DNA of 64,000 nt. It comes from Aceticella autotrophica (GTDB lineage Bacteria > Bacillota > Thermoanaerobacteria > Thermoanaerobacterales > Thermoanaerobacteraceae). Below are positions 17,903-27,072 of this stretch, one piece after another. The notes beneath the pieces are model-generated. The model was given only the letters and a program-made list of their open reading frames with translations, searched no databases and was not told where the DNA came from. A program made the translations under genes and the position numbers. The stretch lies in NCBI RefSeq assembly GCF_017357865.1, contig NZ_CP060096.1:124001-188000 (forward strand), written 5' to 3'. Every line of letters starts with the position of its first letter. Position 1 is the stretch's first letter.

Positions 17903-18619
17903 ATGGGAAATTGTTCAATTCCAAGATGGAAGATAATCATAGTTATACTGATGCTATTTATAACAGGTACAGTCGAGTATACAGCTTATTTTCTTTCAAA
18001 AACGACAATGTCAAACTTATACTGGGGTAATTCCGGGGATGATGTATATGCCGTTCAGACACGTCTTAAAGACTGGGGATATTTAAACGGTCCGGTAGAC
18101 GGCTTTTATGGTGTTAAAACATGGCTTGCGGTAAGAAGGTTTCAGGCAAATAACGGGTTAAATGTCAATGGCATTGTTGATGATGAGACAAAAGCGGCAC
18201 TTGGCTTTAACACCACATCGGAAACAAATATTTCCTCATCATATCAGGCAGCTACGTCAACAACAACGAATGATGATGTATATCTTTTAGCAATGTTAAT
18301 AAATGGTGAGGCAAGGGGTGAGCCTTTTGTCGGGGAAGTTGCTGTAGGAGCTGTTGTTATGAACAGAGTAAGGTCGCCGAAATTTCCAAAAACTATTGCA
18401 GGGGTTATATTTCAGCCGGGGGCTTTCTCAGCAGTTGATGACGGTCAAATGTGGTTACCCCCATCAGAAGAAAGCATAAAGGCGGCACAAGATGCCATAT
18501 CGGGTTGGGATCCAACCGGTGGAGCGTTATATTATTATAATGCAGCAAAGGTAACAAATTACTGGATTTTTAATAAACCTATCATTACTCAAATCGGTGC
18601 ACATATTTTTGCGAGGTGA
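17903..18619 (+). CDS. sleB: Spore cortex-lytic enzyme SleB
   Basis: After an N-terminal hydrophobic segment comes a peptidoglycan-binding domain (about residues 40-97: GDDVYAVQTRLKDWGYL and VDDETKAAL) and a cell wall hydrolase/SleB catalytic domain (about 125-238) with INGEARGEPFVGEVAVGAVV, which contains the catalytic Glu. SleB is a lytic transglycosylase that opens muramic-lactam cortex during germination. AAAGGAGG precedes ATG. It is followed after 4 bases by ypeB, its standard partner. Confidence 0.95.
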   Translation: MGNCSIPRWKIIIVILMLFITGTVEYTAYFLSKTTMSNLYWGNSGDDVYAVQTRLKDWGYLNGPVDGFYGVKTWLAVRRFQANNGLNVNGIVDDETKAALGFNTTSETNISSSYQAATSTTTNDDVYLLAMLINGEARGEPFVGEVAVGAVVMNRVRSPKFPKTIAGVIFQPGAFSAVDDGQMWLPPSEESIKAAQDAISGWDPTGGALYYYNAAKVTNYWIFNKPIITQIGAHIFAR

Positions 18620-18623
18620 TATT

Positions 18624-19961
18624 ATGAAAAAGAATATTTCGACCGTTTTTATGCTATTGCTGCTTATAGTAGTTGCGGCATGGGGTTACAATCAATATAT
18701 GCAGAAGGTTTCATATCACAGGTATTTACAGGCGCAATATGACAGGTCCTTTTACCAACTTGTAGACAATGTTGAAAATATTGAAACATCAACAGGGAAA
18801 TTGATGGTTTCATCACAAAATAATACTGCAGTGCCTATTTTAAGTGATATATGGAGACAGTCTTTTTCCGGGCAGGAGCATTTAAACCAGCTTCCCATAG
18901 GGCAGCCGGAGATAGACAATACATCAAAATTTCTTGTACAGATTGGCGATTACACTTACAGCTTGACAAAGAAGGTTGCAGATGGTGAAAAATTATCCAA
19001 GGATGACCTTAATACACTTGCAGAATTACATAATTATGCGGTATATCTTGGGAAAAATTTACAGGATTTAAGAAAGAAAATACAAGGAGGATACGAGCTT
19101 GGCAATCTGAGTAAAAAAGGAAGCAAGAAAATGGCGGAAATTAATAATAAAATACTTGATGTTAAAATGAATACCGTAAATCAGCAGATGTCAAATTACC
19201 CTACGTTAATTTATGATGGACCATTTTCTGAAAGTCAAGCAAAATTAACCCCTAAAGGAATAACCGGCTTTGATGTTTCATACGATCATGCGGTATCAAT
19301 TGCAAGGAAATTTTTAGATAAACCTATAGAGAAGGCAATTAAGTATAGTCCCAATAATGGAAAAATAAATGCATATGGAGTGGAACTTAAGACAAGCAAT
19401 AAAATGCCATCAATATATTTAAATGTCAGTAAAAAAGGCGGACATGTATTATGGATGATGGACCAGCGTGCCATATCAAAGGTTAATATTTCTAAGGCAC
19501 AAGCAATAAATTATGCACAAAAATTTCTAAAAAAACATGGTTTCAAAAATATGGAAAACACATATTCTATTAAAGCAAATGGTACGGAACAGTTTAATTT
19601 TACACCTGTTGTAGAAGGTATTCGTATATATCCGGACATAGTAAAGGTTAAAGTTGCTCTTGACAATGGAGATATAGTAGGGTTTGATGCAACACCTTAT
19701 TACATGTCACATACAGAGAGGAAACTTGAAAAACCAAAACTAAAAGAAAATGAAGCACAGGAGAAGGTAAGCAAGAATTTAAAAGTGGAAACCTCAAGAC
19801 TCTGCCTTATTCCGCTGGAATCAGGCAAGGAAGTATTAGCATATGAATTCAAAGGAACATATGGCGGGGATATGTTCTATGTATATATAAACGCATTAAA
19901 TGGAAGGGAAGAGAAAATATTAAAAGTAATCAAAACCGACCAGGGCAATCTTACAATGTAA
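18624..19961 (+). CDS. ypeB: Germination protein YpeB
   Basis: A 445-residue protein with an N-terminal membrane helix, a helical middle (YDRSFYQLVDNVENIE) and YpeB/PepSY-like repeats in the C-terminal half (GFDVSYDHAVSIARKFL, ISKAQAINYAQKFLKKHGF, ENEAQEKVSKNL). YpeB stabilises and holds SleB in the spore. ATG 18624 with GCGAGGTGAT upstream is preferred over an earlier in-frame ATG at 18597, which lies inside sleB and has no ribosome site. It forms the sleB-ypeB operon. Confidence 0.94.
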   Translation: MKKNISTVFMLLLLIVVAAWGYNQYMQKVSYHRYLQAQYDRSFYQLVDNVENIETSTGKLMVSSQNNTAVPILSDIWRQSFSGQEHLNQLPIGQPEIDNTSKFLVQIGDYTYSLTKKVADGEKLSKDDLNTLAELHNYAVYLGKNLQDLRKKIQGGYELGNLSKKGSKKMAEINNKILDVKMNTVNQQMSNYPTLIYDGPFSESQAKLTPKGITGFDVSYDHAVSIARKFLDKPIEKAIKYSPNNGKINAYGVELKTSNKMPSIYLNVSKKGGHVLWMMDQRAISKVNISKAQAINYAQKFLKKHGFKNMENTYSIKANGTEQFNFTPVVEGIRIYPDIVKVKVALDNGDIVGFDATPYYMSHTERKLEKPKLKENEAQEKVSKNLKVETSRLCLIPLESGKEVLAYEFKGTYGGDMFYVYINALNGREEKILKVIKTDQGNLTM

Positions 19962-20053
19962 TACCACCTTTTCTCAGAATTGCTTTATAATAAAAGGAAT
20001 AAAAATTTATTTTCTTAAGCAAAATAATAATGGGCCCAAAAGGAGGAATTGAT

Positions 20054-20236
20054 ATGAGTAGACGTCATAATCTCATGTCTGAGGAGCTTAAGGCTGAATT
20101 AGCGAAAGAGTTGGGCGTTTACGATACAGTAAAGACCGAAGGTTGGGGTAGTGTATCATCTCGTAACTGCGGTAATCTCGTAAGGCTTGCCATAGAGAAA
20201 GCAGAGAAAAGCATGGTACAGAACAAAAAATCATAG
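20054..20236 (+). CDS. Small acid-soluble spore protein, alpha/beta type
   Basis: Sixty residues containing LMSEELKAELAKELGVYDTV and NCGNLVRLAIEKAEKSM; the first segment resembles the GPR-protease region (E-L-GV) and the second the DNA-binding helix of alpha/beta SASP. These proteins coat and protect spore DNA. It is a minor or divergent member (VKTEGWGSVSSRNCG replaces the usual Y-GD-tSR-G). AAAAGGAGG precedes ATG 20054, which is preferred over a GTG/ATG at 20030 upstream of the ribosome site. Confidence 0.9.
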   Translation: MSRRHNLMSEELKAELAKELGVYDTVKTEGWGSVSSRNCGNLVRLAIEKAEKSMVQNKKS

Positions 20237-20270
20237 GTCTCCTCTTAAGATATGCCCAAATAGCCGGAAA

Positions 20271-20305
20271 AGAAGATTCTTTTCCGGCTTATTTTAAATT
20301 AACCA
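20271..20305. terminator. Bidirectional terminator between the SASP gene and the minus-strand DUF1858 gene
   Basis: TAGCCGGAAAAGA and TCTTTTCCGGCTTA form a 12-bp stem around a 4-base loop. It lies between two convergent genes and overlaps the stop of the minus-strand one by a few bases. Confidence 0.8.
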
Positions 20306-20499
20306 TTTTTATTTATAGCATTATTAAGAGCTATAAGTAAATCTTCTAAATTTACGTTATATTTTCGAGCAGCCTGCTCGATACTCATATAAAGAGAGCT
20401 GCCTCATGCATAATAATTTATCCCCATATTCCTTAATACATATGCGGTGTCTGGATATTTCCTCAGCATATCAAACAACATCGTATTTTTATTAATCAC
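20299..20499 (-). CDS. DUF1858-type small protein with an in-frame UGA at the conserved Cys: selenoprotein candidate or nonsense pseudogene
   Basis: Reading the minus strand from GTG at 20499 (ribosome site GAGGGGAGGG just upstream) gives 66 codons: INKNTMLFDMLRKYPDTAY, VLRNMGINYYA, then TGA at 20406-20404, then GSSLYMSIEQAARKYNVN and LEDLLIALNNAI, ending in TAA. The parts before and after match the DUF1858 pattern (KYP-TA-V, G-x-x-x-x-x-C, SIEQAA, the C-terminal hydrophobic helix), and the UGA takes the place of the second Cys of the usual CxxC. The first Cys is Tyr. A GC-rich hairpin CGAGCA-GGC-TGCTCG (20380-20366) follows 23 nt after the UGA; its loop starts 29 nt after the UGA with G first, within the limits described for bacterial SECIS elements. 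The rest of the frame is intact. A simple nonsense mutation remains possible. Confidence 0.55.
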
Positions 20500-20707
20500 A
20501 TTGATACCCTCCCCTCGTTTTTGGGATATAACCTATTATATTATATTTTCTAATAATACTCAATATTTATTTTAAATATTTTATCTACTTTTTGCATATC
20601 TTCAAAAATGTAATAAATGATATAATACTTATAAAAGGTAATATACTAATAGGGAGAATTTTAAAAAACACATATATAAATTTAAAAAGTAAAAAGGGGA
20701 TATTACA

Positions 20708-22273
20708 TTGTATAATCTTGAGGATATTAATATAATAAATACAAAAAATATATATTATAACCTTTCTGTATCAAGGCTAATTGAAGAAATTATCAGAAGA
20801 AATGAAGGGATACTTGTAGATAATGGTGCGATAAATATTAATACAGGGAAATATACAGGACGCTCGCCTAAGGATAAATTCATTGTTGATGAACCTGAGG
20901 TGCATAACGAAATATGGTGGGAAAATAATGAGGCTATATCAATAGAAAATTTTGAAAAGTTGTATAACAGGGTTACAGCATATCTGCAAAATCGCGATTT
21001 ATTTATTTTTGACGGATTTGTCGGAGCAGACCCTTCTTACAGGTTGCCTATACGGCTTATTAATGAATATGCATATCAGAATCTCTTTGGGCATCAGTTA
21101 TTTATACGTCCTACAGATGAAGAATTAAAAACGCATAAAGCAGAATTTACAATAATTACTGTTCCGGGTTTTAATACGATACCGGGTCTGGATGGGGTTA
21201 ATTCTGAAGCATTTATAGTTATAAGCTTTACAAAAAAAATTATAATTATTGGAAGTACGCAATATGCCGGTGAAATAAAAAAATCAGTATTCTCAGTTAT
21301 GAATTATCTGATGGTTAAACATGGTATCATGCCTATGCACTGTTCCGCCAATGTTGGAAAAGATAAGGATACTGCTCTCTTTTTTGGTCTATCTGGTACA
21401 GGAAAGACAACATTATCCGCAGATTCTGAAAGATTCTTAATTGGCGATGATGAGCATGGTTGGTCGGATAATGGAATATTCAACTTTGAAGGCGGATGCT
21501 ATGCAAAGTGTATAAATCTTTCAAAAGAAAAAGAACCGCAAATATGGAATGCAATAAAATTTGGTACAATTTTGGAAAATGTTGTTTATGACGATAATAC
21601 CAGAAAATTAGATTACAGCAGCAAAGCAATTACAGAAAATACAAGAGCGGCTTATCCGATAGATTATATACCGGGTGCTGTACTCTCCGGCATAGGTGGA
21701 CATCCGAAGACGATTGTTTTTCTCACAGCAGATGCTTTTGGTGTATTGCCTCCAATATCGAGATTATCAAAAGAACAAGCTATGTATTATTTTATATCAG
21801 GCTATACCAGCAAATTGGCAGGAACGGAAAGAGGAATAACAATTCCAGAAGCGACATTTTCAGCATGTTTTGCCGCACCGTTCCTTCCCCTTCATCCAAT
21901 GGTTTATGCAAAATTACTTGGTGAAAAAATTGATAAATATAATTCAAAGGTATATCTTATAAATACAGGATGGTCAGGAGGACCGTACGGCATAGGTAAG
22001 CGTATAGACTTGGCATACACAAGGTCAATGGTAAGTGCTGCACTGAGAGGTGACCTGAACAATGTCAAATATATCAAAGACCCTGTATTTAATCTGTCAA
22101 TACCAAAATCATGCCCGAATGTACCATATGAAATTCTAAATCCGATAAATACATGGAAAGATAAAGAGGCTTATAATCTTCAGGCAAAAAATCTTGCAAG
22201 GAAATTTTTCGAAAATATTAACAGTTATAATATTATACCAGAAGAAATAAAAAATGCAGGTCCTAAAGCATGA
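20708..22273 (+). CDS. pckA: ATP-dependent phosphoenolpyruvate carboxykinase
   Basis: A 521-residue enzyme with [14 protein letters not shown], the kinase loop [15 protein letters not shown], the metal-site IGDDEHGW, and [14 protein letters not shown]. These are the ATP-type (not GTP-type) PckA motifs. It interconverts oxaloacetate plus ATP with PEP plus CO2. The start is TTG at 20708 with AAAAGGGGA upstream. It is flanked upstream by the minus-strand DUF1858 gene, so the ~200-base region 20500-20707 must hold both promoters; a TATAAT is visible at about 20620. Confidence 0.96.
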   Translation: MYNLEDINIINTKNIYYNLSVSRLIEEIIRRNEGILVDNGAININTGKYTGRSPKDKFIVDEPEVHNEIWWENNEAISIENFEKLYNRVTAYLQNRDLFIFDGFVGADPSYRLPIRLINEYAYQNLFGHQLFIRPTDEELKTHKAEFTIITVPGFNTIPGLDGVNSEAFIVISFTKKIIIIGSTQYAGEIKKSVFSVMNYLMVKHGIMPMHCSANVGKDKDTALFFGLSGTGKTTLSADSERFLIGDDEHGWSDNGIFNFEGGCYAKCINLSKEKEPQIWNAIKFGTILENVVYDDNTRKLDYSSKAITENTRAAYPIDYIPGAVLSGIGGHPKTIVFLTADAFGVLPPISRLSKEQAMYYFISGYTSKLAGTERGITIPEATFSACFAAPFLPLHPMVYAKLLGEKIDKYNSKVYLINTGWSGGPYGIGKRIDLAYTRSMVSAALRGDLNNVKYIKDPVFNLSIPKSCPNVPYEILNPINTWKDKEAYNLQAKNLARKFFENINSYNIIPEEIKNAGPKA

Positions 22274-22337
22274 AGGTTGTTAAAATAAATACAGAATGGA
22301 GCAATCAATATGGATAGGTTTGATTATCTAAGAAAGA

Positions 22338-22556
22338 TACCTTGCTAATTACGTTATAACCTTATGTGGTGATGCAAGAGATAAATGTCCTGCACTGCCT
22401 TCATCAATCCAAAGCATGCATTGGGACCTTGATGACCCGGCAAGAGCAACGGGAACAGAAGAAGAAGTCTTAAATAAATTCCGTAAAACAAGAGATATTA
22501 TTGGAGAAAACGTAAAAAAGTTAATAGAAGATATAAAAAATCATAGAACAAATTAG
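22338..22556 (+). pseudogene. Remnant of a thioredoxin-type arsenate reductase (ArsC), C-terminal part
   Basis: A 72-codon open frame without a start reads YLANYVITLCGDARDKCPAL, SMHWDLDDPARATGTEEEVL and FRKTRDIIGENVKKLIED. This is the second half of low-molecular-weight-phosphatase-like ArsC (VVTLCGDA-D-CP, HW-DDPA). The N-terminal half with the nucleophilic Cys loop is gone; an upstream stop is at 22329. A 12-codon ATG frame at about 22310 could be a scar of the old start. It should not be functional. An ArsR-type repressor gene is still present at 41135. Confidence 0.85.
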
Positions 22557-22568
22557 GGGGAAAAAATA

Positions 22569-22607
22569 TGGTTGGTGCTGTGTGATTTAAGCATCAGCCA
22601 TTTTTTA
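22569..22607 (+). terminator. Terminator after the arsC remnant
   Basis: TGGTTGGTGCT pairs with AGCATCAGCCA (G-U pairs included) around a 9-10 base loop, followed by T6. Confidence 0.82.
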
Positions 22608-22666
22608 TATACTCATAAAAGTTATAAAAAAAATGTTTGTGGACATATTAAATATGAGGTGATTTT

Positions 22667-23485
22667 ATGCGCTCAATGTGGAAAGGTGCAATAAGTTTTG
22701 GACTTGTAAGTATCCCGATAAAATTGTATACAGCAACAGAAGACCATACGATACATTTTAGACAGCTTCATAGAGACTGTAAGTCGCCAATAAAATATGA
22801 AAAAATATGCCCTATATGCAACAGGTCTGTTTCTGATGACGAAATAGTACGAGGGTATGAATATGAGCCCGGCAAATTCGTAATTATAGATGATGAAGAC
22901 TTAGAGAGAATACCCATGTCAACAGTTAAAAGCATTGACATAGTAGATTTTACCGATATGGGGCAGATAGATCCTATATATTATGATAAAACATATTTTA
23001 TAGTGCCGGAAGACATTGGAACTAAGCCATATATTCTTTTGATAGATTCAATGAAAGCCACAAACCGTGTTGCGATAGCAAAGGTTGTAATAAGGTCAAA
23101 GCAGGACCTTGCATGTATAAGAGTATATAATGAAAAATACATGGTTATGGAAACAATGCATTTTCCTGATGAAATAAAAAGTACAACGCAGCTTCCTCCT
23201 TTAAGAGAAGTCAGCTTACATGAGGATGAAATGAAAATGGCAAAACAGCTGATTGATACACTTACATCTGAATTTAAACCTGAAAAGTATGATGATAATT
23301 ATAGAAAATCACTTATTGAAATTATTGAGTCAAAGATACAGAATAGGAATGTAGAAATCCACGAAAAAGCACCTGCAGCTGATAATGTTCTTGACTTAGT
23401 AAGCGCTTTAAAAGCGAGTATTGAATCGGTAAAAAATGAAAATGAAGAAAAACCAAAAAGAGGCCGCAAAAGAAAAGGTGCATAA
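22667..23485 (+). CDS. ku: Ku protein for non-homologous end joining
   Basis: Starts MRSMWKGAISFGLVSIPIKL, the invariant bacterial Ku N terminus; the CPICNRSVSDDEIVRGYEY and PYILLIDSMKATNRVAIAKV segments are also typical. It has 272 residues and ends in a basic tail (KPKRGRKRKGA) that in relatives helps DNA binding and recruits the ligase. Ku dimers ring broken DNA ends. The gene is 18 bases before the ligase gene, so both form a two-gene repair operon, which in spores would act at outgrowth. Confidence 0.95.
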   Translation: MRSMWKGAISFGLVSIPIKLYTATEDHTIHFRQLHRDCKSPIKYEKICPICNRSVSDDEIVRGYEYEPGKFVIIDDEDLERIPMSTVKSIDIVDFTDMGQIDPIYYDKTYFIVPEDIGTKPYILLIDSMKATNRVAIAKVVIRSKQDLACIRVYNEKYMVMETMHFPDEIKSTTQLPPLREVSLHEDEMKMAKQLIDTLTSEFKPEKYDDNYRKSLIEIIESKIQNRNVEIHEKAPAADNVLDLVSALKASIESVKNENEEKPKRGRKRKGA

Positions 23486-23503
23486 AAAGAAGGAGAAAAT
23501 ACT

Positions 23504-24427
23504 ATGTCAATGATGGATGAAAGAATATCCCCTATGCTGGCATCATCTGGTGAACCATTTGAAAATCCTGATTGGATATATGAAATAAAGTGGGACGGCT
23601 CCAGAACAATCGCTTTTCTTTCAGATAAAACGCGCCTTCAGGATAGAAGGCTTGTTGATATAACTTATCAATTTCCTGATCTATCATTACTTCACAAACA
23701 TATAAAAGCAAGAGAAGCAATACTTGACGGTGAGCTTATTGTTTTAAAAAACGGGAAACCCAGCTATAAAAGCATTATGTCAAGAAAATATCAGCAAAAT
23801 TTAATAAAAATAAATCTTTTAAGCAAAACAATGCCCGCTGTTTTTATAACCTGGGACATACTATATCTCGACGGCAAACCACTTATTGAGTTGCCATTGA
23901 TTGAAAGAAAATCCTACCTGAAAAAAGTATTTAAACAAAGCGAAATTGTGAAAATATCTGATTTTATATTTGAACACGGAAAAATCCTTTTTGAAGAAAC
24001 GGGTAAAAAGGGTCTCGAAGGAGTTATGGCCAAAAAAGCTGATTCAAAATATTTGATAGGCAAAAGAAGCAGGCTTTGGCTAAAACTCAAGCACTTTATT
24101 GTATTAAATGCTGTTATTATTGGATACAGAACGGATAAGACTGCTCTTATTTTAGGACTTTATGATGATGAAAATAATCTGATACAGATCGGAAGCTGTG
24201 AATCCGGTCTATCTAATAAAGAACTATCGGCATTTTATGAAGTTATAGATAATATAAAAGTTTTAGATGATTATTACAAATATAAAGAAAAAAATGTACA
24301 GTGGTTAAAACCAATACTTACATGCAAAGTCAGGTTTATGGAATGGTCTGAAAATATGAAGATGAGAGCTCCTTCTTTCATTCAATTTGAGCATAATGTC
24401 AGGCCTGAAGAATGCAGATTTGAATAA
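23504..24427 (+). CDS. ligD: ATP-dependent DNA ligase (LigD ligase domain, stand-alone)
   Basis: A 307-residue ligase with the nucleotidyl-lysine motif YEIKWDGSR near residue 27, LDGELIVL, GLEGVMAKKADSKYLIGKRS and the C-terminal OB domain (WLKLKHFIVLNAVIIGYR onward). It corresponds to the ligase module of LigD only; polymerase and phosphoesterase modules are absent here. It would seal Ku-bound breaks. AGAAGGAG precedes ATG 23504. Confidence 0.92.
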   Translation: MSMMDERISPMLASSGEPFENPDWIYEIKWDGSRTIAFLSDKTRLQDRRLVDITYQFPDLSLLHKHIKAREAILDGELIVLKNGKPSYKSIMSRKYQQNLIKINLLSKTMPAVFITWDILYLDGKPLIELPLIERKSYLKKVFKQSEIVKISDFIFEHGKILFEETGKKGLEGVMAKKADSKYLIGKRSRLWLKLKHFIVLNAVIIGYRTDKTALILGLYDDENNLIQIGSCESGLSNKELSAFYEVIDNIKVLDDYYKYKEKNVQWLKPILTCKVRFMEWSENMKMRAPSFIQFEHNVRPEECRFE

Positions 24428-24671
24428 AACATACCATAAAAAAATAATTAAAAAGAATAATTTAGATTTTATGTTGTTTATGTGTAATGTAAAATATAAA
24501 TACAAAGAATTGCAGAAATAAAATAACTATTCGGCTCCTACTCGATTATACTATATAAAAATTATATGGAAAATTATAAAAATTTTAATTGGAATATGAA
24601 GGATTTTAGGAATTTATGTGGAATATATTAAGTAAGTATGTAGACATATCCATTAGAAGGGGGTGATTTTA
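24428..24671 (+). other. Noncoding AT-rich gap upstream of the cas operon
   Basis: Between ligD and cas8 there are 244 bases with no gene and no clear hairpin. It presumably holds the cas operon promoter; several TATAAT-like strings occur but no convincing -35/-10 pair. No CRISPR repeat is present on this side of the operon. Confidence 0.4.
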
Positions 24672-26060
24672 ATGAAAAATATATTTACATATACGGGTAA
24701 TCCTTTTGTAGATGCGGGTATAACTGCTATGCTAATATGGTTTGGGAAAGGTAAACCAGAAGAAATCGAAAAGAAAGATTTAGAGAAATTGATTGATGAG
24801 ATAACTGATTTATACACCAAAGAAGGTTGGAATAAGATAATGTATTCTATTTTTCCTAATAGTAAGTTGACAAATCCCAGTGTGAAGGACAAAAAAGGTC
24901 AGTATGGTAGATTTTTAAATGAGTTGTTATCAGAAATTACTCCATTATCTACAGAAGGAAATTGTATTGCTTGTGGCAGGAGAAATTCAAAAAGGTATTT
25001 TACAAAAACTCAAGTTCCTCTAACAGGAACGAGTGATTTTGTAAATTTCTTTTCCCATGGAAGCGAAGGTGCAGACTATTGTTCTGCTTGTGCATTAGCT
25101 ATTCAATTTTCTCCTCTTGTGTTTTATAAAGCCGGTAATTTAGTTTGTTTACAGTCAAATAATAAGGAAGTCGAGAAGATTTATGCTAATAAATGCAAGG
25201 CATTTATTGATATGCAAAAGGCGACAAAAAAATACACTGGGTGTAATGACGAAGGATATACAAATCCTATAAATGCTTTGTTTCATTTGGCTACAGATAT
25301 TATATTAACCTATGATAGAAGGGACTGGCAAAAAGAAAATACAAATATAAGGCTTTACTATTTTACTAATTTTAATCGACCACCTATTGATAATTTATCA
25401 ATATACGATATGCCAGATAAGATATTTAAATTTTTGGCTTATGCCCTTCAACATGAGGAAAAGGACAATTGGAAGAAGATTATAAAAAGAGGGTATATAT
25501 CATCAAAAAAAGTTGATTTAGAGGATGAAGAGAAATATAAAAACTTAAGAAATGATGTTTATGAAAGGCTTTTGAGAGGGCAGTCAATATTGGGATATTT
25601 TATAGACACCAGTGAGAGAAAAACTTTAGTAGGGTGGAGCTTTCTTGAGTATTATATGAAAGGGGTGAGAGGTTTGGAAGAAAAAAGGCTTGAGACTATA
25701 AAAAGAGTTAGTGATGATATTGCACAACTAATAAAAATGAAAGGAAATGTGCGAAGGCTTACGCAATTAGAAACATCAAAAACTTATGGAGATTTTAGGA
25801 ATGTACTAAGACTCATAATTAAAGATAGGATAAGTGCAGGGCTTGAAAAGCCTTTATTTACAATTGATGAATATGAAAAATATCTTTTTCCTGAAGGTAA
25901 TTTATCTTGGAAGGAGACTCAGGATCTTATAATATTTAGACTTTATGAGCAATTACATAACTGGTTAGTCGATAATAAAAAAGAAATAAAAGAAAATTTA
26001 ATAGAAAGTGATGAAATTGAAAGTGAAGAAAAAGATAAGGAGGAATTAATCTATGAATAA
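24672..26060 (+). CDS. cas8: Type I-B Cascade large subunit Cas8 (Cst1-like, CxxC-CxxC)
   Basis: A 462-residue protein starting MKNIFTYTGNPFVDAGITA. The paired zinc-type motifs NCIACGRRNSKRYF and ADYCSACALAIQFSPL identify the Cst1/Cas8a1-like CXXC-CXXC family of the Tneap variant of type I-B. The large subunit recognises the PAM and contacts target DNA. ATG 24672 is chosen behind GAAGGGGGTGATT; a GTG at 24663 lies within that ribosome site. It overlaps cas7 by 8 bases, the start of a tightly packed operon. Confidence 0.9.
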   Translation: MKNIFTYTGNPFVDAGITAMLIWFGKGKPEEIEKKDLEKLIDEITDLYTKEGWNKIMYSIFPNSKLTNPSVKDKKGQYGRFLNELLSEITPLSTEGNCIACGRRNSKRYFTKTQVPLTGTSDFVNFFSHGSEGADYCSACALAIQFSPLVFYKAGNLVCLQSNNKEVEKIYANKCKAFIDMQKATKKYTGCNDEGYTNPINALFHLATDIILTYDRRDWQKENTNIRLYYFTNFNRPPIDNLSIYDMPDKIFKFLAYALQHEEKDNWKKIIKRGYISSKKVDLEDEEKYKNLRNDVYERLLRGQSILGYFIDTSERKTLVGWSFLEYYMKGVRGLEEKRLETIKRVSDDIAQLIKMKGNVRRLTQLETSKTYGDFRNVLRLIIKDRISAGLEKPLFTIDEYEKYLFPEGNLSWKETQDLIIFRLYEQLHNWLVDNKKEIKENLIESDEIESEEKDKEELIYE

Positions 26061-27066
26061 TGTAAATGGTTTTATATTAATAGATGCTCCTGCTTCTGCA
26101 CTGAATAATGCTGGCCCAGATATTGGAGCGAAGACAGAAAATACAATTGCTGTAAAGAAAATAAGAAGAGGTAGAGGGGAATACGTATACGTTTCAGGTC
26201 AAGCTTTTAGGTATTGGATAAGAAATTCTTTAGAAAATATTTTTAGATGGGAGTTATCACCTATTGAGAGAGAATCGAAGATAGCCTTTACAGCAGCAAA
26301 TCCTTTCAAATACCCAGATGATGATGTGTTTGGATACATGAAAGCAATAGGTAAAAAATCTGGGACCACTCTCACAAGAGTTTCTCCTTTTAAGTGTTCA
26401 CCACTAATTTCTGTAACTCCTGTAAATATAGTTAATGATTTTGGAGTTATGGCAAGGCATGAAGGAGACCCCGTGCCTTATGAACATCAATTTTACTCAA
26501 CAGTTTTAAAAGGAATTTTTTCACTTGATTTAGATTCGGTAGGTAGATTTAGCAGTGTAAATAAAACTGGATATATGAATATAACACAAGCATATAAAGA
26601 AGAATGGGAAACACATAATTGTATAGTTGAAGAAGATGGAAAAGTTATAAGCTTACCAGTTGATATAAGGGGTAAAAGAGCTAGTGAACTAATAGGAGTG
26701 CTGCCATATATATTTGGAGGAGCAAAACAAACATCTCATTTAACAGATGTTTCTCCTAAATTTATAGTTTTGGCTATACTGAATTGTGGTAATAACATCT
26801 TTATGAATATTGCAGTTGATGAAAAAGGAGAGGCTGCTATAAATGTAAAAGCTTTAAAAGAAGTTATTTTGGATTATCAAGAAAACATTATTTCTGATCT
26901 ATATATTGGGAAAAGAGAAGGATTTATGGACGAATACAATGAAGATTTAAAACATATGCTTGATGAATTAAACAGTACATTATCAAATATTAAAGTACAT
27001 CTTTTAACAGTAAATGATGCGGTGTCTAATTTTCAGCAAGTGGTTAGTGGCTTTTATAAGAGGTGA
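26053..27066 (+). CDS. cas7: Cascade backbone protein Cas7 (Cst2/DevR family)
   Basis: The N terminus NGFILIDAPASALNNAGPDI and the VSGQAFRYWIRNSLENI segment are typical of Cst2/DevR-type Cas7 proteins; 337 residues. Several copies bind along the crRNA spacer to form the helical backbone. The ATG lies within the 3' end of cas8, with AAGGAGGAAT upstream, implying coupled translation. Cas5 begins 6 bases after the stop. Confidence 0.92.
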   Translation: MNNVNGFILIDAPASALNNAGPDIGAKTENTIAVKKIRRGRGEYVYVSGQAFRYWIRNSLENIFRWELSPIERESKIAFTAANPFKYPDDDVFGYMKAIGKKSGTTLTRVSPFKCSPLISVTPVNIVNDFGVMARHEGDPVPYEHQFYSTVLKGIFSLDLDSVGRFSSVNKTGYMNITQAYKEEWETHNCIVEEDGKVISLPVDIRGKRASELIGVLPYIFGGAKQTSHLTDVSPKFIVLAILNCGNNIFMNIAVDEKGEAAINVKALKEVILDYQENIISDLYIGKREGFMDEYNEDLKHMLDELNSTLSNIKVHLLTVNDAVSNFQQVVSGFYKR

Positions 27067-27072
27067 TATAAC

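Noticed and set aside
22310-22345. ATG reading frame of 12 codons before the arsC remnant
   Set aside because: Too short and in a different frame; best seen as scar sequence.
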